Under the pieces are notes generated by a model that was not told the DNA's origin, made no database searches, and saw only the letters and a program-made list of their open reading frames with translations. This document shows positions 26,870 through 47,561 of a DNA stretch of 64,000 nucleotides, piece by piece. Origin of the DNA: Cheilinus undulatus (taxonomy: Eukaryota; Chordata; Actinopteri; Labriformes; Labridae); NCBI RefSeq assembly GCF_018320785.1, contig NC_054875.1, positions 34,637,657 through 34,701,656 on the forward strand. Direction: 5' to 3'. The position numbers and the translations under genes were made by a program. Each line of letters opens with the position of its first letter. The stretch's first letter is position 1.

Positions 26870-27291
26870 CATAATATTAATAATTATTATTATAATAATA
26901 ATAATTATAATAATAACAATAATAATGATAATAATAATGCCACGTGTTGGTGGTAACTTTGAGTAGTACGACTGTTTCGAACAATATGTTCTAAGAATAT
27001 GAATATTAAAATCCTACTATCAGTGAGAAAACAAAGTAACTTTTAAGGTTTTTGTGGTCATATATTTTAAATAACTTCTTCCAGTCATCGGTGTAAAGCC
27101 GCAATACTTCACCATTTACTATTCAATGAAATGACAACCAATTTGATGATCGATTTATTCATTATATACTGACCCTGCGCTTCTTAAATGTCAGTGTATA
27201 TTTTTAAGTTCCTTTACTTTTTGAAAGTAAGAAAATTGATTTCATGTTGCGGAAAAACTCAAAACATTGAGTGCCCCCCCCCCCCCCCCCC
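26870..27291. repeat. AAT microsatellite and C18 homopolymer
   Basis: An imperfect TAA/TAATAA run lies at about 26870-26938, and an uninterrupted run of 18 C lies at 27274-27291. They are in the short spacer between baz2a and ptges3 (about 26.6-27.95 kb), which otherwise holds nothing I recognise. In particular there is no ATP5F1B exon. Confidence 0.8.
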
Positions 27292-27954
27292 TTAATTGCA
27301 ACTGTTATTTGTCAAAAATGAATTTAACCAAATAATTGAAAGAAAAAATGCCTACGGTACCATTATGAAGGCTAATGTGGCATTATTTTGTATTTAAATT
27401 CTCAAAATGTGTTTTATAGTTATACAGTTTTTTTCAACTACAGGATAGGGAGCCTTACGACTGTCAAAACTCCATAAAAATGTAGAAATACTCATCACAC
27501 CTTACTTCAAACTTCACCTCAGAGCGGTTTCTTCTCGTAACTTTGTTCAAGTTACGTTTTATTACTATCATAAACAAAGTGCCCCAACTTCACGACTGTC
27601 CCTTTTCAAAGTTAGGGTGTTTAGGGTACCTTGATATGGTTAAGAGATCGGTAAGAAAGCAGGCAAATGAAATTCAAATCAACACCTGTATTTTATTTTT
27701 ACAACTTTTCTGGTTACAACAGGAAACAATTGTTGTATATATCAGTGATCTTTACGGAAACGAAATGGAGGAAATAAGGCCTAAAGAGGAAGTATGCTAA
27801 TTTTTTGGGCCGAGGATTCAGGAGGTTTCCTGGGTCCTAGCGCCGAAACATTCAGCTGTTTTAAAGAATTTAAAATGTATTTCCGAGTTTTAAAAGCACA
27901 AAGGTGAATGATGCATCTTAAAAACAATGTTGTTGTTCCATTTTGAATGTATAT

Positions 27955-29242
27955 ATTACAAAAATAGGTTCATGTTTATTTCAATAACAATACACAGCTT
28001 TTATCTTCTCAACAGCCAGTTTTTTTGAACATATATCTTAGTGAATATATATTGTGTTCATATATAATCACTTAATTAAAATAGTTTAATCTTTGAAGTT
28101 ATTACATTTGTTAATTATATTCCAGATGTAAGGGTATATCTGATTTAATGAAAAACAAAGGCAGAACATACGTAAAAGATAGGTAAAAACAAAAATGAAG
28201 ATAAAGGCATTTAAAATGATTCTTGAACAGTTTATTAGAAAGATGTAGACAATAAAAAAAGAATTTTCACTGTTAATCATCACCATTTGTCTCCCCTTAC
28301 ATTTATTGACAGTGCAAATATAATTTGGTCATCACACGTCGCCTAATGTCCCAACACTCCCTTACCAGGGAGGATCATTCTAGGTGAATGAACAAAAAGG
28401 AAAGAACCTGGAGAATAGCAACAAACCACATGGTGCTGAGGTCCACCCAAGCTTCAAGCCTCATTATCAGATGCGGGACGTTTCACCTTACTTCTGCAGC
28501 CTAACATGAATGTGTGCATGTTAGGTGGGTACAGAGAGGAACTTTTGAAATATGTAATGTGCTGAATTTACACAGATTACAAATAAGGCTCGTGACCCAG
28601 AAAATGCAACACTCTCTATAGTAATTTCAGAATATTCCAATTGATAAATGTTGAACAAAAAAGTGGAGGGAGACACGTAAGCTGGAAGGTTAAGCCACAA
28701 GAAACAAAGACCAGCTTCCTGGATATCTAATTCACGGCACATGGAAGGCTTTAGAGGAATCCAATCAGTAAATGCATCTAATTCTTCTGATGTACATATA
28801 TAGTGTCTTCATCAATCATAAAATAAAACTACACTGGTCACCTTACTCAATACAGTTTCAGGAACAGGGTGGGCCTAATTATTCTGAACCACAATTCATC
28901 AGAAAACAAATTTTCTCTTAACACGTATTGCTCATTTGAGGACTACTATACAGCGTTTTCCAACAAATAATGTGTGCTTTCTTGTAATATTTAACAGTAA
29001 AACAAGATACCCAAAAAGGTGCAGTACAGCAAATGGAAGTGGAGATAGCTGCTCTGTACAATACCATGCATATCAACCTTCAGTGGACTGATCAGTTTGG
29101 AGCTGAGGCTATGGATTTAAATATGGCTACTGACTCATATGTACAGTTGGTTTGTCACTGCCTTCGATTTTCAAGATATACATTTGTTATGATTCCTTTT
29201 GCCTTAAGTTCCTCCATTTCCTCCCCAGAGTCTTAAATTCTT
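27955..29242 (-). other. ptges3: ptges3 3' untranslated region
   Basis: This runs from the stop codon to a minus-strand AATAAA near 27975. Another AATAAA on the minus strand near 28229 could give a shorter form. Length is in keeping with the long UTR of mammalian PTGES3. The end is inferred. Confidence 0.5.
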
Positions 29243-32200
29243 CTACTCCAAATCTGGCATTTCTGAAAGATAAAGTGGAGCAGGAGGTCAATAAAAAGAA
29301 AATTCATTTATGTAATTGGTAGCCATAATCTCAAAGGAATGGCTCATCAATACATACTCTCGTCATCGCTATCTGCAGAATCATCCTGAAAAAAAGAGAC
29401 ATTTTGAGCTGTTAAATAAAACAAAATCATAGAAAAGAAAGAGTACAGTCTAAATACATACTGATAATGATTAACACTGCTCCATGATCAGTTTTTATAA
29501 AGCTAATAAACAGAAACTGAATGAAGAAAAATATTCTTACATCATCTGCACCGTCTAGATCAGGGAGGTCATCGTCACCTCCCATGTTGTTCATCATCTG
29601 TAAATACATAAAAAAAAGTTTAGCAAATTGATTCTTTATATTAAAGTCTTTTTCCAAACGTACTGCTTCAATAAGACAACACTAAACACTCAAAGATGGA
29701 CAAAGGTTTCAGCTATGAGTAGGAAAAAAATCTCTCAGTCCTAACATAAGGCCAAGTAAAATCATCTGAAAGCCGCTGTATCTACAGAGTCTCAGCCCTC
29801 TGCTTTTTTTTTTTTTTTTTTTTTTGATTTGCTGAGTAAAGGATGTTTCTGGGCGTCAACCTTTTGGAACTGCTGCATCAGTCTCAGCCAACAGAATGAC
29901 TAAAGAGAGACATTAAACAAATTAATTTTCTCACATTCACCTCCTAATTCAAAGTCTCCTTTTTATTCTCCCTCTAGAAAACTTTGCTATATTTTTTCTT
30001 TCTCTGTCTGTAGAACCAGGGAGGAGGGGCATCAGTTTGACTGGTGTTTGCAAAGAGCAACAGACAAATCCCATTCATTACAACTTCAATTTTGGTCCAT
30101 AGGTCAATCAGATTTGTCATGCTGGCACATAGAATGATGCAATTATAGGTGAAGTGAGACAAGTTGAGAGGAAGAAGAATAGATGAATGGTCAGCACTAA
30201 TTTGTAGTAACTTGACTCGATTCGTGTTCTGGTACCTCAACTTAGTGAATTTACAAATATTTCCTCTCCCACTCTCATAGTAATGTTTGATCATTTAATG
30301 TTTATAGATGGCAACAAAGGTTGTCTAAAATCTCCACACCTTAGTACTTGTTTAATATCACTATTTTTCATGAACAACAGTATCAAAATGTCAAAGCCTT
30401 AATAACTACATCTGATGAGATAGATGCATAGAAGAATGAATGCATCAGAATTTGCAGATGAACTCCAGTACATTGTCTTATCGCTACCAAACTTTTGCCA
30501 CAATTGGTTACTGAACATTGCCAAAATTTTTGTGCAATCAAGAGGACTTTTAAAATTTGTTAATAAAAACAAATTACCCAATATTGGATGTCTAGTATTA
30601 CTATTTGTGCTACTGTGGTATCAAAACGGGTATCTATATTTCTTGCGGTTTGTTATTATCAAATTAAAGTTTAAAATTCTGCTATTGTCCAATAGTGCAC
30701 ATCAGATGGAAAAGAAGTAGAACATGACTGAACATTTTTTCTTACTTAGACATTAATCACACTGAGGGGCTTGCCTTTCATAAATAAAAACTTACTCCTA
30801 TTGGTAAGCCAGTTTTTAAACAAAAAGGTGTTTAATATTCTGCTTTTATATAAAATTAACCATTTAAAAAATGTTAAATATACATTTAATTTGGATCTCT
30901 CTTTAAGAGAAGAAAAGGTGTTTTAAAATGTTCTGCACTCTCTTTTTAGACAGACATTATTTTCCATTTGTATTTCAACACTGGAGTTACATTGTGTGTT
31001 GAATCATGAGGGCCTGTCTGTGCATTTGACAAAGGTTTCAAATCAGATTCAAGATTTGGCACATCTCTCTTAACCATATCAACTGTAGGCATCTTAAACA
31101 TTAATTAATTTAGATCTACTTGTCAGTGTATGGACTTACATCTGAGAATTGATCGAAGTTGCCCATCTCATCTTCTGAGTCATCCTCCCAGTCTTTCCAG
31201 TTGTTGAAGTCAACACTGAGCCAACTCAGCTGCAAGTACACAATGGGTTCCTCATTAAAGGTTTTAAAAATGTTATGACATTTTAATGGTCTTCTAAATG
31301 TTATGGTGTAAACTTTCCTTTCTATTAAAAGACTGTTTGTTTGCGTTTTACCAACCTTAGCCTTCTCTTTCGTTAGCCTTGGCCATGCTTTCCCTGGTTG
31401 TGCTTTTCGTAAATAGCACAACACTGAGCGATCTGTGCGTTTATGTTTGGATTCCTGAGTACAGATAAAAATACATGAATATGACAATTTAAAGACTACT
31501 TCAACTATTTGTCAAAGGGCAGTTTCAGACAGGAGTCACTTACATTTTCATCAATGGCTTCAAAAAGGTCTATTTCATTCTCATGTTTGACATTATCAGT
31601 TCCGCCAAGACAACTGTAAAAAATAAAACCCATATAAGATATGATTCATAGCTGGCAAGAGCATAAAACAAAAGAACAAGTTACCAAAGATGACAACCGG
31701 AACAAAGGAAACATACCTGAAACCACACTTGGTCTTATCAAAACTGACTTTAACATCTTTGCTGTCGGCTACACAAAACTCTATAAAAACGAAGTCCCTC
31801 CTGTCGTACCATTTGGCAGTTGCTGGATGCCTGTGAGGAAACAGACATATGAATATCAAGTATCAAGTACATGTAAACAATAAGGTACAGAGCTTAGGAT
31901 GCAACTTGCTGCCAAATGTTAAATGATAAAACAATAAAACCATATCCACTTAAAGTTAGTGTATGAGTACAACTCATCACATATACTTCTTACATTAAAA
32001 ATACATTAACACAGTTCACAAGTGTGTGTGACAGATGGTTTAGTATTCAGGCAAAACAGCTTGCCACCAAACTGCCTTTGGGTCAGGTTGCCACACCGCA
32101 TCCAGTTACACAGAAAGCTCTTGTATCAAGACGCTTAAATAGTGAAACATATGTGAATAATAAAAGTCTTGAATGTATGAAGGGTCAAAAGTTTGGCAAT

Positions 32201-33271
32201 TGTGATACTTACCCATAGCACTAGTTTTAAAACAATGCAACTGATCTTATGATTAACAGTATCAATAAATACCTAAGCTAAGCCTTCAAAAAACTACAGA
32301 TCTCACCATATTTTCAGCCCAAAGAGAGAGAGTGCGCTGTCTAAACCGAAGAAATGTGATGTAAATGTGTGCAGGGATGCGCATGAAATTTTTGTAATTG
32401 AACATTTTTTTTACTACCCTCTAAGTTATTTGGTGCCTTGGACTAATATTTTCTATGGCACTGACACACTCGAAAGCCATGTTTTAAAGAAGTCCCAGTT
32501 GCCCTGCCTTCTGAAGTTTACCATCAAATGTTCTCCCACAGTGGATTACAGCCGTCCATGGCAGATGTAGCTGTGACATCAAATCAATGACACCTCACTC
32601 TGATTATTGGTATTTTATGTAAGGTTAAAAACATGGTTGGCATGTGCGTTTACCGTTTTCCTATTCCATTTAACGGATGGCCTTGTTATCCAAATCCTCT
32701 TAAGAATTATCACAGACCAACTGAAGGAGTCATAGGAACCGTTACATATAAATAATGACTTTACGCTGTTTACAACTGTGTAACAATCCTTCACCAACTG
32801 CTGTTTGTTCCATAATTTTACACTCGAGTCACAGAATATTTTTAAAAATGCTTCATTTAAGACTGCTGCCTCTCAAGTAATGCTAATCTCACAACAGCCA
32901 CCCCAATGAAGTCGTTCATTGAACACACTGCTAGCTAGTCAAGCTAACAACCCTGACGTTAGCCACTACGTTAATGGAGCCATGCGGTGCGCCTGATTCA
33001 TCCCGTGGGCTAAAGTGAACAGTGTTTACACATAAAGCCATGGTATCAGATCTACTATAATTACCACACTGATAAGTTTCGCCTTTTTATCAAGCTAAAT
33101 GCTTCAATATAGATGGTAAGGTACCGTTAGCTTACAGTTTACTGAGGCGAGGCCAACCTCCCGCCTCTGAAAAAGCATGTTCACTCACGGCTAACGCTGA
33201 CTAGCTAAGCAGGTTGTACTGTCTCTCATTCCCACCGCTATGGCCTTAAATAAACTTTCCTTAACTTACAT
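29243..33271 (-). CDS. ptges3: prostaglandin E synthase 3 / Hsp90 co-chaperone p23
   Basis: Eight exons: 33271-33270, 31830-31717, 31613-31544, 31454-31356, 31229-31140, 29597-29541, 29385-29358, 29262-29243. They total 480 nt, or 159 residues plus TAG (human has 160). The start codon is split: the first exon ends with AT at a GTAAG donor and the second begins with G, giving MHPATAKWYDRRDF. The CS domain follows (FIEFCVADSKDV, GFSCLGG), then WPRLTKEKAK, then the SWLSVDFNNWKDWEDD segment and an acidic tail ending KMPDLE. p23 binds ATP-bound Hsp90 in the cytosol, stabilises clients such as steroid receptors, and has been described as a PGE synthase. The penultimate exon donor GAGA|GTATGT was preferred over read-through because the tiny last exon restores the conserved C-terminus. 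Confidence 0.96.
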
Positions 33272-33430
33272 GTCTCCACGTGAAGTGAGCTCCTTTTTAG
33301 TAAAGTAAAAATGTCTTGAGAAAAATAATGGTAATGCCTGAAAACAGGGGTAACGCTGCACACAAACAAGCAATGCAATGCAATGCAAACGCCTCTAGCC
33401 TGTGGACTCCAGATTACTTCGCTTCTCCTT
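33272..33430 (-). promoter_or_regulatory. ptges3: ptges3 leader and promoter region
   Basis: The sequence just upstream of the split start codon is GC-richer than its surroundings and leads into the first donor. A TGACGTAG phrase (plus strand, about 33458) resembles a CRE/ATF half-site. The transcription start is not defined by a TATA box, so limits are approximate. Confidence 0.35.
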
Positions 33431-33479
33431 GCGTATCAAACGATGTGAATGTCATCGTGACGTAGTTGGAGCGTAGTCG

Positions 33480-36290
33480 ACGTTTCTAGAGCTTTCATCC
33501 ACAGCTGCGGGTGATGTGAAGGAGGCACTGTCTAATCTGCTGCCGACCACAGTTAATGTGATTTACTGTACTACGAAGTTTGGGTACCTCAGATAACCTC
33601 ATCACTGACTGAACATTCATTGTTTGTATGCTGAGAAGAGAACACACTTATAACCAGGGCTCATGGCGATGTCCAGACAAACACTGTTGTTTTTACATTT
33701 TTGAGTCATGCATGTGCACATGGCTTAACAGTCTTAAGCTATTAAAAAAAACAACACTAACAAGAAGTGACTGATTAAGATAAAAATAACATATGTCCTT
33801 ATAACAATCCCAGAACTTTGTCCATCACATCTAGCCACCGCCAGAAAGTGTATACCAATGTACTGTTTCGTCTGACCTACAGCTAAAAATGCAAAGGAAT
33901 AGAAACCCTCAGTTGTAGGTATTAAAAACCTCTCTTTACTCCATGAATATATGAGGGTCCATACTTGAAAAAAAAAAATCGTGTATTCTTTTGCTCCTAA
34001 CTATTTAAATTCAAAATATCTATTATCATCAAACGTAAGATGAAACCCTTTAAAGAAAGCCTTCTATGTTGGCAATTAATCTCAAGGTGTATATCTCATT
34101 CATTTTGAATGTATGGTGTGAAAATAGCATTTAAATGACTTTCTTGGCCATTCTTCACTGAGTATTTGAGTGTTGAACTACGGTGGCCTGGAAACACAAA
34201 ACAAAATTACAAGGTCTGAGACACTTTAACAAAACTCATAACAAATTAAAATTGATGGAAAACATTTTTATACTTCATTGAACAAACTAACATTAGCCAA
34301 AAGAATTTTACAAAATTACAATATCTGAAACACTTTTACAAAACTTGAAGAAAATGTACAAACGCAGGAACAAAATGATGAAGTCTGAAAAACTTACATT
34401 TAAAGAAATAAACTTAAAAAATAAACTACACTTAATTTCTTTTACAAAATAAATGAACTGAGACAAATCAAAAAGTTGTAGAACCGTTTACTACTTTAAT
34501 TTAAATTTAAAAACAATGGTATTCTACAGAAAGGGAATGCACCAAATGCAAGAGACCAGTGACTCAAGCATTGGAAAAATGTTTAAGACTTTGCAATTTT
34601 GTAGCATATGTAGTAAATTGGTTTCAAGTATTCTAAAAATGTTTCCAATTTTGTTATTTTGAAATAGACTTTCTAAAATTGCTTCGAGTTTTATGAGGAT
34701 CTCAGGCTTTGTAATTATTTACAGTTTAATAATTACTTTGTAAATCTTTACCTGAATGTATTTTTCAAAATGTAAAAATGTTTTGGTAAATGTACATTTG
34801 TTTCAAGCTTTGTAAAAGTATTTCAGACGTTGTAATTTTCTATCACACCTCCAGGCCACTGTACCAAACATCACATTCATGTCAAATAAAACAAAAAAGC
34901 AGAAATATTTAAAGCTCATGCTGTCCTGATCATTTTCGGTCATTTAAGTTTTATTTTCTGTATTCAGTCTGGTTCTGATCATTTGCCATCTTCATTATTA
35001 AGCACAGATGACTAGTGTTTCACTGAAGTTTGAATTTCAACAGAATAATACACCTTTTTACACTGCTATAAAACGTTCATCAAAATCTCCTCAACCCATG
35101 TCAGACTAGGTTTAAAAGAGTGGAAAAAATATTTTTCTTATGTTAGTATTTGGAAAATGTTTCAATTTTTCTTTTAATCAAATGTTAATTCAGGGTAAAT
35201 GATAAAAACTAGCATGTAATGAGTTAAAATTTCAACTTTACAATGACCTAATTCCATTAGTAGTATTTTTTATCAAAACTGTAAAAAAAAAAAAAAAAAA
35301 ACCCTGGAGGAACAGAAATTAACTGACTTGACTGTCACTTTTTTTTTTTTTTGCCTTTTCATGTTATGAATTGAAATTACCAAACCAGTACAACAGAGTG
35401 CACTAAAAATTAATTCAGCTTTGCACACCTGGACCATCTCCAAAATGGACAGGTTTTTCAGGGTGTGGCATTAGTTTATCTGCTTGTTAAGCTGAATGAA
35501 ATTACTCAACTCAATATACTGGGAGTCATAAGATTAGTAGTGCTTATTACCACACCCAAACTAATGTTGCTAAAGTTCTTGAACACAGATTACCAGCCTA
35601 GTCTAAATTAATCAAGAGTAACTATAGGATGGGGCTAACAATGAAGAATATGTGGTTTTGCAGTTCCAGATGGGCTTGCTCATATTTCCAAAACAGAAGA
35701 TGAGAAACTTTGGGACCATAAAGCATCAAAGCTGAAAAATGAGAAGCCTGGGTACTGAAGTGATGTCTCATTCTGTGTTTCTGAAATGGCAGGTGTGATT
35801 ATAATGCATTGTAGGGCAGGTAGGAGTTAGTCAAGCCCATCCCATTTCATTTCACTGAGGAATTAAATAAAAAATAAGGGTTTACCAAGCAGATAACATC
35901 ATTGAACTCAAAAAAATGAAATGATAGCCCAACAAATGATACATTTCTGTAGCAGTTTTACACTTTAATCACCACAAAAGCCTTCAGATTCATTCCTACA
36001 TTTGTTTTAAATGTTCAAATTCCACAAACTCTTAATTTAACTGATTAATATTTAACTGGTTATTTGCTGGTGTATCCTATAGTCTTTGGGTTTGGATGCA
36101 CATTTGATTCCACTGCTGCTTCCTAAGTTGAACCAAAAACAAAACTCAAGAAAATTTTCCCCTTGATCCTTCAAGTCTTTATAGGGTACAACTCTAGCAA
36201 AACACAGGCTTTTAAAATAATTTCTCTGACTTACTTCAGCGTAGTTTAAACTCAACAGACAAAAAAGGCAACCGCATCGAAATTTCATTT
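33480..36290. other. ptges3-naca intergenic region
   Basis: There are about 2.8 kb between the ptges3 5' end and the naca 3' end. Apart from the MITE at 34179-34863 and poly(A)/poly(T) runs near 35281-35300 and 35339-35352, I see no gene or recognisable element. A minus-strand AATAAA near 36308 is the likely naca poly(A) signal. Confidence 0.5.
34179..34863. mobile_element. MITE with long inverted ends, TACGGTGGCCTGGA type
   Basis: The left end reads TA-CGGTGGCCTGGA followed by AAATTACAA-GTCTGA-ACACTTT. The right end, read in reverse, gives TACAGTGGCCTGGA followed by AAATTACAACGTCTGAAATACTTTTACAAA. The inverted similarity extends for about 80 bp with the same spacing. The interior repeats 'ttacaaaa' and 'tctgaaacact' phrases toward both ends. 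Ends of this kind occur in fish MITEs I associate with the IS4EU/ISL2EU (PIF/Harbinger-like) group. That family name is a guess; the inverted structure is seen. Confidence 0.65.
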
Positions 36291-36383
36291 CATCAAGCCA
36301 CAACTTTATTTCCATCTTGGGTATAAATTGTATAAACGAGCTTAAATCAGCAACCTTTCTTCAACCCCTTTGCCAGGGTCCCA

Positions 36384-44121
<7,738 letters not shown>

Positions 44122-44722
44122 GGTTGCTGTTGAGGAAAATAAACACAGTAAACAACCTCAGCATGGCATCCAGTGGTTTTAAAACTAGAGAAGGTGAGAT
44201 TATGTATGCGGCACACCACGTTAGCTAGGTGTTGTTAGCTCTATCAGACGGTGACTTGCAGTTGTCATAGCTGTCTGAACAGGTGACGGAGCCCATGCTT
44301 TAACTTAGCATGTATTGAAGCAACATTAGCTAGTGCTAGCTTCTGACAGCTAACTAGCCTTATCAGTCTCAACAATGGGAGTTCATGGAAAAACAACGAA
44401 AGCAGACTACCACTTTAAATCACCGTTTTACGTACTTAGTCAAAGAGCTTATTGACAAAGAAGAAAACACACTATAACTTGTCAAACTGTTAAGCGCGGC
44501 CCTAACAGGCTGCGAGTAAACTGGTAATCATCATGTTCCCCCATTTTGAGCAGGTAACGACGCTACAACGGCCCATTTATCACTGAATAGAAGCACCAAA
44601 TACTAATAATAGCGACACAGAACAGTAGACCAGTTTTTATTCTATCAAATGGTACAGTTGGTACAAACAGAAATATTTGATAAACGGCTGGATGATATTA
44701 GATTATCGACGGAGACACTCAC

Positions 44723-44765
44723 CGACTTGGGACGTTATATCCAAGATGGCTGTAAGAGAGTTTCT
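44723..44765 (-). promoter_or_regulatory. naca: naca leader exon with probable 5'TOP start
   Basis: A donor CAAGTCG|GTGAGTG on the minus strand ends a non-coding exon at 44723. About 38 nt upstream is CTCTCTTACAGCC (starting at about 44760). A C followed by pyrimidines is the signature of 5'TOP mRNAs, a class that includes translation-apparatus genes such as NACA. The start site is inferred, not proven. The leader is spliced to the ATG exon at 44126. Confidence 0.5.
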
Positions 44766-44902
44766 GACCCCCGGCTTCGCAGTGATATCCGGTTTGGAGC
44801 AGATTGTTCTGCTTCCGGGTTGTTTGACGACTCAAAACAGTTGGCGTTTGTGTGATATTTGGTCATTAAACATGTTTAAGGAGTCAAACCTCTGTAAATG
44901 TA

Positions 44903-46630
44903 CAGCTACATCTCAAACAGTTCGAATATCATAATAAAGTTTTATTTTTTTTTCCGGGATTTACTTTAAAACGTTAAACTGCCATAAATTCAAGATACAT
45001 CTCATGCAAAGTGGAATATTTCAAGACCTTTTTGTTGATCAGCTTACAGCTCATGAAAATCAAAATTCACCACCTCAAATTATTAAAATAGAGTGGAAAA
45101 GTCTAATTTGCAATAGTTTCCTTCAATCATTCTCTCAATCTGGTTCAGTGCACACAACCAAGGCCCCCCATAAGTGGGATAAAGGGGAGAGTATTTTGGG
45201 TCCAAGCCAAATAGGAGGCCTATGGAAATCAGGAAATTCATGGTCCATTGTAAAGTCAAGCTGTGATAGCTATATTTTATTTTTAACCTGAATAATAATC
45301 ACTCTTATCAAAGCAACAAAAAAAATGAATTCTATTTTCCCTGTAGTACAATTTAGCCAAATTAAAAATGTAAACCCCTTTTCTTGAACCTAAAATCCCC
45401 TTTTTCACTAATGTTAACAATGAGTATGGGCAAACGGACTAAAATATTAAGAAAGTAATGTCAGACTTCATATCTAATCCATGATGTACACACATTTCTG
45501 GACATCAGAGAAAAAAGTACAAAGAACTGAAAGAACTATAAGGGAAAAATTATGAAATACTTGAGGGAAAAGGCAAAAATCAGCAAAAATGTGGCTTCAA
45601 TGGGATCAAAGTGGAAAAAAATGGTAAAACAAGGCAAAGGGGGGAAATATTGGGTAGGAAAATGTGGAAAGTGGTTAAAAAGTGGCATAAATGGGTTAAA
45701 GGACAAAGAACTGGTCAAGTGAAACAAAAAAATGTACATAAATGTAAGGGAAAAGGGTGAAAAGCAGATAAAGAGTGGCAAAATGGATTAAAAGAGGCAT
45801 AAACTGGTCAATAGAGGCAATAAGAGCCAAAATTAATGGAAAAATTGTGAAAAGTGGCTACAATGGGATAATGGTGTAAAAATGTGGAAAGGCTTGGGCA
45901 AATGGGCAGAGACAGTGATGAAAAGGGGTTAAAGAGTGACGAGAATACATAACCTAATCAGAACTAGATAACAGCTTAACACACTTCCAAACAAGTGGAA
46001 GACTGCTGACTTGACTCTCGTCCAGAAGACAACCATTGTCACTCTTCACAACGAAGGTAAGCCACTTTTCCAGCAAGACTTGGTGCCTGCCCACAGTGAA
46101 GCCAAAACTACCAGAAACTGGTTTGCTGACCATGGTATTACTGGGTTTGCTTGGCCAGCCAACTGGTCTCATCTGAACCCCATAGAGACTCTCTGGGGAA
46201 ATGTCAAGAGGGAGATGAGAGACACCAGACTCAACAATACAGACAAGCTGAAGGCTGCTATCAGAGGAACCTGTGCTTCACGACATCCCAGCAGTGCCAC
46301 AGACTGCTTGGCTCCATACCACATCACATAGATGCAGTGATTTGTGCAAAAGGAACTCTGTCCTATTACTGAGCACATAAATGAGCGTAATCTTCCAGAA
46401 GGTCAACCTTTCTTTATTATAAAATCTTTTTGGACTTATGTTTTGTGATTTTCTAATATTTTGAGATAGTGGATTTTTGTGAGCTTTAAGCTGTAGTCAT
46501 CATTAAAACAAAAGTCTTTAGATATCTCCAGTTGTAATGGTATATCTAGAATATATGGAAGTTTTAATTCTTGAATTCAAAGACAAATAATGAAGTTTTC
46601 ATGATATTCTAATATTTTAAGATACAGCTG
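44903..46630 (+). mobile_element. Tc1-like element, inactive, with nested insertion
   Basis: The ends CAGCTACATCTCAAAC and (reversed) CAGCTGTATCTTAAAA are inverted repeats that also share GAATATCAT. Each end is bordered by a TA dinucleotide, the Tc1/mariner target. The plus strand keeps the first transposase codons (KTADLTLVQKTTIV-like at about 46004-46045). It then jumps, by an internal deletion of most of the gene, to the C-terminal catalytic part (QQDLVPAHSEAKTTRNWF, then NPIETLWGNVKREMRD). An unrelated repeat splits it near 45162-45999. It cannot encode a working transposase. Confidence 0.85.
45162..45999. repeat. nested repeat with GGCAAAAATGGG minisatellite
   Basis: The head AAGGCC-CCCATAA-TGGGATAAAGGGGAGAG is nearly the same as at 10577-10610. 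A body of degenerate 'gggttaaa', 'gtggcaaaaatg' units follows. It sits inside the leader part of the Tc1-like element, between '-cacacaacca' and 'tggaagactgctgac', so it inserted after that element. Insertion limits are approximate. Confidence 0.7.
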
Positions 46631-47561
46631 TACATTCTATGCAATGTAAAAATGGCATTTCTGTTACCTTGCGTTAAGTTGCAAGTTCAAAAATATCAAA
46701 TTTGCTGTTCTTGTTATTTAGATAAATTATTTCACTCTACTCAGTACAACTCTGAATTGTTGCTATTTGAGTTACGGTGGTCCCTAGCACCAACAGAGGT
46801 GCAATGACTTGATTGCAAGAAATGTTCTAATATCAAAAATGAAGTTTATTTGTATGGCACTTATTCACACCAAAAAAGTACTTCTAAAACCTCAATCCAA
46901 CAATAAAAATACAATGAAGATCAAAAGGGGAAATTAAAACTAAAGGAAAACATGCCAATTAAGATGAAAAAATTAGGATTCGGCTGTGCGATATAGTAAC
47001 AAAGGAACTCAGCAACTGATTTTAAAAATACTGCCCTTTTTCTTGAATTTCCTTCGAGTTCAATAAAGTATCTATCTAGCTTTTTTGCAACTTTAAGTAT
47101 GCATAGTCAACAAATGTATACAGGGTGCATCATATCAACTTTTGGTTCAGAGAGAAAACCATGAAGTTATTAGAAGCTTTATTAAAAGCTTTCAATGAAG
47201 GCTGTGGCAATGACTGAGGGTTTGAGGGTAAATTTGATTATTATAATACATTTCCATTTCCATTATACTGGTGCGAATGATGTTCTTACATTGACATTGG
47301 TCACAGTAAACTTTTTCCATGCATGCAGTTTTCTGTTATTCTTTAAAATAATTAAGTAGAAAACTTTGAAAGTGTTGAAATAACAAATTTATTTTCACAA
47401 AGACTGTACAAAAGCACAATGAAGAAAACAACAAAATATCAGCATTTTACTAAGAAAGTCATATTGTAAGAAGAGGATTAGAAACGTATCATAAGGTGGG
47501 GAAAAACAGATTTGCTCATAAGGGAGATATTAACATGGCCTCTTCTGACTGTTGATCCTGT

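Noticed and set aside
44526-44540. ATGATGA box C-like motif in the naca leader intron
   Set aside because: No box D at a suitable distance and no stem.
46011-46331. 106-codon plus-strand frame resembling a transposase
   Set aside because: Real transposase similarity, but a remnant joined across an internal deletion; reported as a mobile element, not a gene.
46750-46790. Phrase TTACGGTGGTCCC near a GAGGTGCAA, like the end of the MITE at 34.18 kb
   Set aside because: Only one end and few matching bases; could be chance.
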